Source: Eriocheir sinensis (Eukaryota > Arthropoda > Malacostraca > Decapoda > Varunidae). From it: a DNA stretch of 64,000 bases. Under the pieces are notes generated by a model. It was not told the origin of the DNA and did no database searches. It saw nothing but the letters and a program-made list of their open reading frames with translations. The DNA lies in NCBI RefSeq assembly GCF_024679095.1, contig NC_066568.1:6155218-6219217 (forward strand), given 5' to 3'. Both the position numbers and the translations under genes were made by a program. Positions 11,281 through 21,300 of the stretch are shown piece by piece. Each line of letters begins with the position of its first letter. The stretch's first letter is position 1.

Positions 11281-12665
11281 AGTTGGCGAGGCATGATAGA
11301 AAGAGGCATGGTAGCTGTGAATCCTTTATTAAGACAGAGCACGCTAGTAGTACAACCACTCACACACACACCAGAAGGACAACAGTAGACTCACATATAC
11401 CATCAACTTCACATCAGAAACTCTCCACACAAAGAAGTGACTCATCCGACACATCCAGGCTGCGAGACACGGTCGTTCATCTCAAGCACATCTGGATTCA
11501 CATCTCTCGCCGGGTGTCATCCATCAGCATACACATACATGTATTCCATCCCCATCCTTCTCCATCTGCACATTCTCAGGGTGTCAAGCATCTTCCTTCC
11601 AGTACATGCACATACCAGTCATGTGTATCTCTCCCTAACCCTTATCTACCTTAGCCCTAGTCTTCCTACCTAGTACCAACGCCCTAGACACTCCTCCCGA
11701 GAGAGGGACGCGCCCTGTCAACCCCCGCACTCTGGTCAAGAAGCTTAAGGTGACATACGCAATGATTGGCAAAGCTGTTCCTGGGAAGAGGAGGATGGTA
11801 GTACTTAATCAATTTAGGTGTGGCTTTATGAACTATTGAGGGACATCCAATTCACGCCAAGAGGTAAGTTATACGCAGTGCAACGCATCCACCAGACCGG
11901 CAGCTCCTGTCGTCACACACACACGCCACTCCACACGTCACCTACTGGCAGGACACGCACTTTTGTACCTTCCTACAATTTAATGTTTAGAAACTCACAG
12001 CACACACTTTTAATAAAGGGCCTGTATGGAGTCATGTACACCTCGTATATGGGTGAAAATCTACGTAAGTGTTATTTATATCTTGGGGTGAAATGAATGG
12101 AAGGAAAAGAACAGTAATGTTTATAATTTGTGAGACTATTCCTTATCAATCGTACAGAAATACACTCATGCCAAAAAACTAAAATCAGAAATTCTTTCAT
12201 TTATGACTGAGAAGAGCTTGTGGTTTAACACAAGGCCTGCTTGTTAAATCTTACATGGCTCTGTCACACCTCCTTTCAACAGTGGGTCACGGGAGAGCAG
12301 GAAGGCTGGCAATGCTTACTTAGTATTAGCTCACTGGGAAGCCAACTCACAAAATGAAGAATGAACTAAACAAAACACTTCCATTATGAACCCAAAAACA
12401 CATGCAAACATCACATCTTACTGGATAAGATAAATGCCACTTGAAACAACAACAACAACCCAGCCGGGCCATGTCTTCCACGCAGAAGTCAGGTATGTAT
12501 TGGACGAGCCTTCCTGCCTCCACCAGGCCACTCTGACCACCATGCTCAACACACAGACTTTGTACTGTGATTCCCAGGTCAGTGACCTCGGCAACACTGA
12601 GAGGTGAGGTCAGGTGAGGTCAAGGTTATAATTGCCCCTTCCCCAGAATAAGTAAAAGCAAGAGG
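11281..12665. other. no gene seen; possible distal TBPH 3' UTR
   Basis: Contains two (CA)n tracts, near 11359-11372 and 11913-11924, which read as (UG)n in a - strand transcript, and a reverse AATAAA at 11330-11325. The + strand open frames are Ser/Thr/His-rich and unlike any family I know. Confidence 0.35.
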
Positions 12666-14089
12666 TTTATTGCCATGAACACATTTTTGCACCAAGCTTT
12701 AAGGACTGAAAAATTTCCCTTGCACACAATTTTTACACAACTCAAATTCATCGGCAATACACTTCCAACTATTATACTTTCCTAGACAAGAATTGAAGGA
12801 AAAAAGACTTGTGCAGTGCTCACTGACAGAATGCTAAGCAATAAGATCTGTTGAGCAGGGTGTGAAGGGGCAAGAGTCTACACTAGACCAATGAGACTCA
12901 TGCACTTTTTGGTTATCATAAACAGATGCACTCGAAGTATTAAAATAGAGGCCAATGCTCATACGAGACTTTCAAAATATATCAATTTGTAGCATGACAC
13001 ACACTCATAGCTTGGCCTTCCTAGTCTACACACTCAGAGCTTCCTCGGTCACACCTCACACTGGCAAATATCGAGTCTGTGATTAGAATGAGAAACATGA
13101 TTATAACTAAGTGAAGGAGCGGGCAGTTCCCGGCGCCCTCCGTCCCCCATGCCTGCCCCGGAACACGGCGGGGCAGCCACAGGGGCGCGTGCAGCCCCGG
13201 AAACCAACGGCCCCACACTGCTTTGCTGCAAACAAACACACTATATACAAGACTCCTGGTTCCACACTGTTCACATAGGGCGAACAGCTACAACTATTGG
13301 GGGGGAAAAAAAGCAAGAAAGTGTGACCTTAGATTACATTGGTGTCATGAAGCAGGTTGGAAAAAATCATTTGTCAACTGTAACATTTATAACAGCATTT
13401 CATGAGAACGGTATGGAGCCAGGCTCATGGTACTGATTGTTGCCTCAGTCCTCCCGGCCAGTGAGGGGGCGTGAGGGCAGCACCGTCACGCCCCCCCGGG
13501 GGCCGGGAGGGCCTCTCTCACGCGACTGAGACTTGCACACCCATTGGACTAACTTTTTGCACAACCCTGGCATAGGCAAGCTCTGCCATCCACACGTCCA
13601 TACCACTCTCAGTACAATGGAGCTGTCACACGCGCCTGGTCACTTTCCTGCGGGCATGAGCCACGCCGCGGCCCTGCCCCGGGAGGCTACACACAGCGAG
13701 AGGAGCGCCCATACAATCATACCATGTGTTCCACTATGGCTGCAACACTCGGGGCTACACCCACCCATACATGACCACCACACCAAATGATACACACTAA
13801 GCGTGAATATTATTATAGTTAAAGTGAATACTATGCTAAATCTATGGAGCATGCTTGAGACAAGGGAAGAGGGAGTGTTGACATGACCACACACACATAA
13901 CACCCCTGAGCCACCCCCTCTGCCTTTGCAGGCCGCTAAGATTATAATATTCAGCACACTCAAAAAGGGATGTAAACATTCTGACAGCATCATCATCATC
14001 ATCATCATTCTTCAACTACTTGTTCATAGCCTGGTGTCATCATCCACTCCTCAGCCACCCAGGTCTGCCGTACATCTGTCATCTCTCTC
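12666..14089 (-). other. presumed TBPH 3' untranslated region
   Basis: This - strand sequence follows the TBPH stop and shows no other gene. A reverse AATAAA lies at 12671-12666 and another at 11330-11325, so the transcript may end at either place. It contains a UG-rich tract (13886-13905 on the - strand) and a strong GC hairpin (13444-13530). Extent is inferred. Confidence 0.45.
13444..13530. other. strong GC-rich hairpin in presumed TBPH 3' UTR
   Basis: Three nested helices: CTCAGTC (13444-13450) with GACTGAG (13524-13530); CTCCCGGCC (13451-13459) with GGCCGGGAG (13501-13509); GGGGGCGTGA (13465-13474) with TCACGCCCCC (13486-13495). The loop is 11 nt. Confidence 0.75.
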
Positions 14090-16494
14090 TTACATGTCAT
14101 ACCTGTTGTACTTCTCGCGGCCCCCCTGAGATGGCCCCCAAGACCCCCCCTGATTGCCCTCGCCCCAACTCCCCCCCCCACTGGAGCCCCCAGTGCCCCA
14201 GCTCCCATGGCTGCCCCCTCCCCCAGCAGTCTGGTTGACTGGTGGAGGGTTATTGGGGGGCCCCCCCTGGCTTGGCTGGCCCCCCTGACTGTAGCCGGGA
14301 GCCTGTGTGCCATCCTGATTCTGCTGCTGCAGGTTCCCCAGAAGTCCCCAGCTAGCCTGGCTGAGGGCAGCCAGCATGGGCATGGTCAGGGCCCCCATGT
14401 TGAGGGGATTGACATTCTGCCCACTGCCCTGCCCTCCCTGTCCTGACCCTAGCCCCAGCGACGTGCCCAGAGCTGCCAGGTTGGGCATGTCGCGGCTCCC
14501 GGCCTGATTCCAGCTTCCCCCATTGTTCATGCCCCCCCCGTAGCTGCCATACTGCCCGTACCGCCCATCCATGCGCCCACCACGTCCAAAAGGCCCGCGG
14601 TTGGGGTCACTCTTGGGCGCAGCGTTGGACACATGGACGGAGGTTCCCTTCACTATGTGGTCCTCCCCACACAGGTTCTGAGCTACTTCAGGATCTAGGA
14701 AAGTGACAAAGGCAAAGGCCCTGAATGGCTTAGGAATGAAAACATCGGTGACCTCACCAAACTTGCTGAAGTACTCGCGCAGGTCATCGGCGGTGATGTC
14801 TTCGGTGCAGCGGCCGATGAACACCTTGCTGTTCACCTGCTGAACTTGGCCTTCCTGCAGGGGGATACCGGTTAATAACACACAACCCCAGAAGCCCGAT
14901 AAGGTGAAGGCGGCCCCAGGAGAGCTGGCGACTCCGGCCGGCGCAAGGGACTGGCAGCTAGACTGGCCGGGGCACAAGGCTGGGCAGAATGTGGTTGGCC
15001 ATCGTATCTATACTAACTGGTCAATGCTGCTCATTGATTGGTGCTGAGCTGAATGACTGAAGGGCCTTCACACTAGGCACATGTTCCCCAACCAACCAAC
15101 CCATCAGGAGGGTGATGTGCTTGGCTGGTTGGGTGTGCGATGAGCAAGCGTTGATCAGCCTTGCTCACCGTTCAGTCGGTGAGCCATTGCTCATACTAGA
15201 CCAAAAACATCAAAGAAGCTTTTCGTGTATCATGAATAAATCATTAGATCATTAAAGCTAAAAACTAAAAGCTGAGAAGAATATATATTGTATCAGAGAC
15301 CTCTGGTCGCAATGAAATTATTAATAGAATAGGTTCTACACTGATACGTCAGAGAATGCTCAGAAGTCATGGATCAGTGACGTGCAATCATTAAGGATAA
15401 GTTGAAAATAGCCTTTTCCCCAACATTATGCTATTAGTCATAATATTGTCATTAAGTTAAAACATGAACGGTGGCTTACGCGCGACGGAAGATTCCCCAT
15501 GCCTGGCCAATCAGCGTGCGACGCCAAACCCATCGGCCAATGAAACTCGTGGGCTTCAAATTGTTGCTGTTGGTCGTACAGTGAGGCGCTCTGTCCCAAT
15601 GTGAAGGGATCAGGAGGTGGTTGGTGAAACGAGCAACCGTTTGGTGAGCAATGGTTGGAGGAAATGTGCTAGTGTGAAGGCACCTTGATTCTTTCAGGAC
15701 AGACTGATTATGTTAAGACTTGGCAAAAAGGATTACAAACAATTTGGACAAACTAAAAAAATTTGGAAAAACAACTTTGATTGAGTAAAATTTGGACAAC
15801 CAAGATAGTGAGAGAGAAGTGAATAATAATTTCATACTTTTGAATTACTCAACCAGAGGATAATAATAAAACATAATTGGAACAGACAACATTACTAATA
15901 GACAGACAGGTGAAGAGATATTGAATGAGCCGGCCACAGCAGTTGACACAGAACCGTCAACCACACAAATAGGAGCTGATCAAGCCGGAAAAGTATCATT
16001 ATTATAAGAATTAATCATCATTGTGGAGGTAATCTTGGCCTTTGGATGGATTTATCAAGTATACCAGGAGGGGGAATGAGGAGGGAGGGAGGGAGGGCAT
16101 TGCTTAAGAGTAATATATCCACACAATATATATCACAGCATTAAGATATATCCATAGAAGTAAAGGTATATGTCACATGTATTTCAGTATTTCATGTCAT
16201 CTGATCTGACTGTCACCCCCAGACAGAACAAGACTTACGTAACAAGGGTGGGTTACCTTGGAGTTGGGAATCTTCACGTCACACAGGCGCCCGTCGATCA
16301 TGTGCCGCTGGGAGAGGACACGCACCTGGGTCTCATAATTGCCAAAGCGAATGAAACCAAACCCTTTACTCTGGTTGGTCTTGGGGTCCTTCTTGACCTG
16401 TGAGGAGAGGGAGAAAAATGGATGTTAGTGTGTTGGTGGCCAGCCCGGGAAATGAATGGGTGACTTTAATAAAAACATGACTAATACGTGCCAC

Positions 16495-16525
<31 letters not shown>

Positions 16526-18308
16526 GGAGACAGATCAAGGGCTTAAAAAAAACAAGAAAGCCTGCTACTTACTGCCCCTAAAAAGAATGGAGAGGAGTGG
16601 CCGAAAGAGATGTCAATTTCGGAAGGAGATATGATATTACTTAATGAGATGGGCATGCATGGATATTCTATGTAATATTTTAGCCCTTTCTTCCCTGCAC
16701 TATGCAAGACAAGCAATACATACAATAATGATTTTGATTTTAAAAGACAAGCAATACATACAATAATGATTTTGATTTTAAAAGACAAGCAATACATACA
16801 ATAATGATTTTGATTTTATATAGCCCAGGCTGTTGTCAAGTGTTAATGAATTCTTCAGGAGAATTGGCACTTTGGAGAAGTAAATAACAGGATTATTATG
16901 AAGAGCTGTCAGTGAAAAGGATACATAGACGCTAAATAAAATCATTATTCATTATTATTATCATTATGATCACAATTGGGTAAAGGAGGAAGGAAACACG
17001 GGTGTGTTGAGGGAAGTTTCTTTCCAACTAGTTTTGCTTTTGTTTTAAGAAATTCGTCGAGAATAAACTCACCACAACACACCCGCTTCCTTCCTCCTCC
17101 TTTACCCTATGTTGAAAATGTCCTTTTACATTATTATCATTACAGCTATCAGTTTAAAAACTATATATTATTAAACATCAATAAAACTGTTCTGTGTTAA
17201 TCATTACTAGAGTTATTTATCAATGTAAAAATAAAGAACAGGATAAATAATCAATAAATCTATCTGCGTGCCCATTCTGATCCCATCACAGTGCCCTAAA
17301 AGCCTACCTGAGCCATCAGGACCTCCCCGAAGGGCTCAAAGTACTCCCGCAGCTCCTTCTCAGTGGTCTTCCAGGGCAGCCCCAGCACGATGAGGTCAGA
17401 GCAGCGCTGCTTGCTCTCCATGCGCTTGGTCTTGGACATGGAACTCTCCAGGTGGTCATCGCTCTTACGCTTGTTTTCTGTAGAAGGGAAACAAAACTTC
17501 TCTAGATGTCTGTGGGGTCTTGAAGAATGGATCGATGTAGGACACCAATGGATGATAAGGATGAGAAAAAGAAGACAAAGAGGAGGAATTACTGGAGGTT
17601 TTGTGTGAGTGTTTTTAGTGGAGAAAATAAAGGAGCTATTACACTGGGCAAATTTTCCGTGGTCTTCGGTCAAACAATGATTTCCGCTGGCGTGGTTCTC
17701 ATTTGTTTCTTGTTATTGCTGCTGCTGCTGATGGTGAAATCTACTGTAGCTTTGGAAGATCGTGGACACGTCAGAAAACCACGGAAATAGGAGAACCACG
17801 CCAGTGGGAATCGTGGTTTGACTGAAGGTCCACAGAAAATTTGCCCAGTGTAATAGCCCCTTAACCTTCCCTAGATATCTGAGCCTTGAGGAATAATTGA
17901 ATGTAAGACACCAAAGGAAAACAAAAAAATCATTACTTGAAGATTTGTGTAGTTACTTTTCTTAAGGAGGTTTTCAGAGGGTGGTGAGAAAAAATTCTAG
18001 ATAGACGTTCAAGCCTTCAGGAATAAATGTAGGCAAACACTCATGAATAACCAAACTTAATACTGACAAGAGGTTTTCTGAGGTTATCTATCATTCTTAG
18101 CGAGGTTTTCTGAGGGGTCAAAAAAAAAAAAAAAACAAAAAAAAAAAAACTCGATGTCTGATGAGCTTTGAGGAAAAAATTATTGAAGGACAGTAAAGGC
18201 TAACCAAACATAATTACTATAACGTTTGTGTACTGAGCGACTTCTGTATCGAGTTATATTTTAGTAAGGAAAGCTGGGTAAAAACTGATAAAACAAACAA
18301 TAAATTCA

Positions 18309-18384
<76 letters not shown>

Positions 18385-21300
18385 GTAAATGACTCAAGGA
18401 CTATGATTGTGGGAAGGGGATGTTATAAAACCTATTCACCTCCACAAAGCTCAACCTCATCATCATCATCATTCATCGACGCCGCCTCCTAGGAGCTCCC
18501 ACCAGGGGATGGCCACAGCAGAAGAGTTTCCAACTTTCTCTATCCAGACACTCCCTCCTTGCCTGCTCAGTTTCTCAAGGATCTTTCCCCACCTCTCCCT
18601 AACATACTCCTGCACCCTATCTCTCCATTTCACTGGAGGTCGTCCTCTAGCATTCCCTCCCTCTATCTCACTCTCCTCCATTCGCTCCATGAGGCCAAAC
18701 CACTTTTTAAAGTCTGTCGGCGCACTTCTTCCCACACCACTTCTCTTTCTTCACCCCCTGACATTCCAAAAAAAAAATGCTCACACACACTTCCATTCAT
18801 TCCATTCATTACAAGCACTCCTCAAGTAACTCATTCCCTCCTTGCTCTGACCTCTGACTTTCATTCCTCCTCTGACTCTTTCATTCTAGCACGTTTCACT
18901 TGCATATGTATTATGGTACTATTAATCCCATTTTTCTTTCTCACTCACCTCTCATCATCCATGCTTCAATCATTCCTACAGTCATCCCTTCTTCCTTGCA
19001 ATGCCCTTTCTCTTATCTCTCCCTCCGTACCACCATGCTTACACATAACTGATCCAAGGTACATAAACTCACTGACCTCCATTTCTTCACCATTCAAAAT
19101 TATTTTGCATTCTTTTTCACATTCAATTCCCACTATATGGGCATACAAAATCTACAACCTCACTTCTACTTCGCTCACAAACCATCACCTTACTTTTGTT
19201 GACATTTACTTTCAGCTTTCTCCTTTTAGACACTACCAGAAGCACTGACCAAATTTTGTAAGTCACTTTCTCACAACCTCACCTAGTAAATATGATGATT
19301 CAAACTCCATTAACCCGGTAGCTGCGGGGATCATGTTTCTTAAACGCTCCTCTAAGCGAGAAAAATGAGAAAAAATCATCACCCATGCAAACTATTTCAT
19401 AATATATATCAATGCATTTGTGATAAGTTTATGCATCATCTATTTTGGGGGGTTTATATCATTGCAAAAATTTGGCCTGTCGCTGGTACACAGTAAAGCC
19501 ACGAATTTGGCCCGTCGCTGCTACCGGGTTAAACGTACCAAAAGATAAAAGATAACCAATCATAAAACAATAACATGACCTTCCCACACACTGAGACATC
19601 TTTCACATATCATTAACCCACTCAAATAAAATATATTCCCAAAAATGATAAAAACAGCTGCATAGTAGGTTTGAGGGGTGAGTGAAGCAATGTGCCCCCT
19701 GGCGTATGCTTTCGGTTGGCTAATTTAGTAAATTTGGTGACCAGTGAAAAAAGTACTACAAAATATATCACTAGGCTATAAAATAAAATGTAGGCTACAT
19801 CCCAAAAATCAATTAAAATGGTAGCCAAGTAAAACCATAGGACTGTGAAAAAGTAAGATGCAAATATTGAAGTAAAAAACAGTAAAATCAGGATATAGAG
19901 GCATGGATGGAGGTTCAAATTGATTGTACGCCAAGCTAGTCAACGAAAGAAATGAGACTGCAAGTAAATTGAACAACATTTCTTTTAGTCTTTTACAATA
20001 AACTCGAGTAAAGGAAGCAGCTCAAGGGCAAAATTGAATAAGTAAAAAAGCCAGCTAATCACTCCTAAGAAAGTAGAAACGAATGGTCAAATGAGAAAAG
20101 GCATCTTGACACTCCCCTCTTCAAGTATAATAAGTTTCCTATCACTAAACCTATGAAATAAATGAATAGTATAAGTTTCCTATCACTAAACTTATGAGAT
20201 AAATGAATAGTATAAGTTTCCTATAACTAAACCTATGAAATAAATGAATCAGGTCATATAAACAGAGTATTGATGAAAGTTTCCTACCACCAAACCAGTG
20301 CAATTAATCAAAGCAATGCAAAACCTCAAAAACTGAAAGGAATGGGAAGGATACAAAATTAACTCTAAACCAGGACTAATGAGGGATATATATAAAGATG
20401 AAAGGAATGATAAGCGATAACTCCTGCCATGAAAATAAATATAAATGAAATGTGACCTTGACTTACAGAATGAGTACAAAAGGAAGATAAAACCACACAA
20501 CAGCAAACATATAACACTATCAGACTTAATATTTGAAGTGCTAAGTGAAAAATGCTGTGGATAGAATTAATGAATGTGAAAACTCCTGCAGTAAAAATGA
20601 ATCATGTGAAAACTCTGGTAAAAATAAATAAACAATGACTTCTGAATTAAGAATGAATTAGGAATCTGACCTATGCTTACAAAATCAATAAATGGAGAAA
20701 GACGGATCCTTTCAGTATAGTTAGGTTTGCTTGTGTGGTAAACTAAAATCCTGTGATGATGTGCAAGAATACTAGATATGCTTATTTTTAGTATTATGGT
20801 CTTTTTTTCTCCATTTTCATATTGGTTGGTATTAAATATAGCTTACCTACATTATTTATTATTTCATTCAGTGGGAGCTTAAATTGTTTTGCCTACCATA
20901 ACCTTACTTTTTTTTTTGTATTAGCTGTTTTATCTTTAAGTTGGAGAAAAAAGCAGCAATAGATATAAGAATAGAGGGAAGTGGCACAAGAAAATGGGAC
21001 CTATAGAAAATATGAAAAAATAGAGTTGAACTAGCTAATATAGGCATGGTAGGCAGCATTATAACCCACACAGAAAAGGATATCAACTAAAAATGCAACC
21101 TATATTTAATCCTAACCAACCAGGAAAATAACGGTATGCTACTAAAAGCTACATCATCTCAATTTGTCCCCTTAAGCAAAAACTATATATCCCACTGAAT
21201 GAAGGAACAAATATGTAATCTAGATATAATCCTAACCAACCTAAAGATAAAACAGCTAATACAAAAAAAAAAAAAAAATGGTTGAGTACGGTTATGGTAG

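Noticed and set aside
14207..14446. + strand frame opposite the TBPH last exon
   Set aside because: Antisense of the Gly-rich TDP-43 tail.
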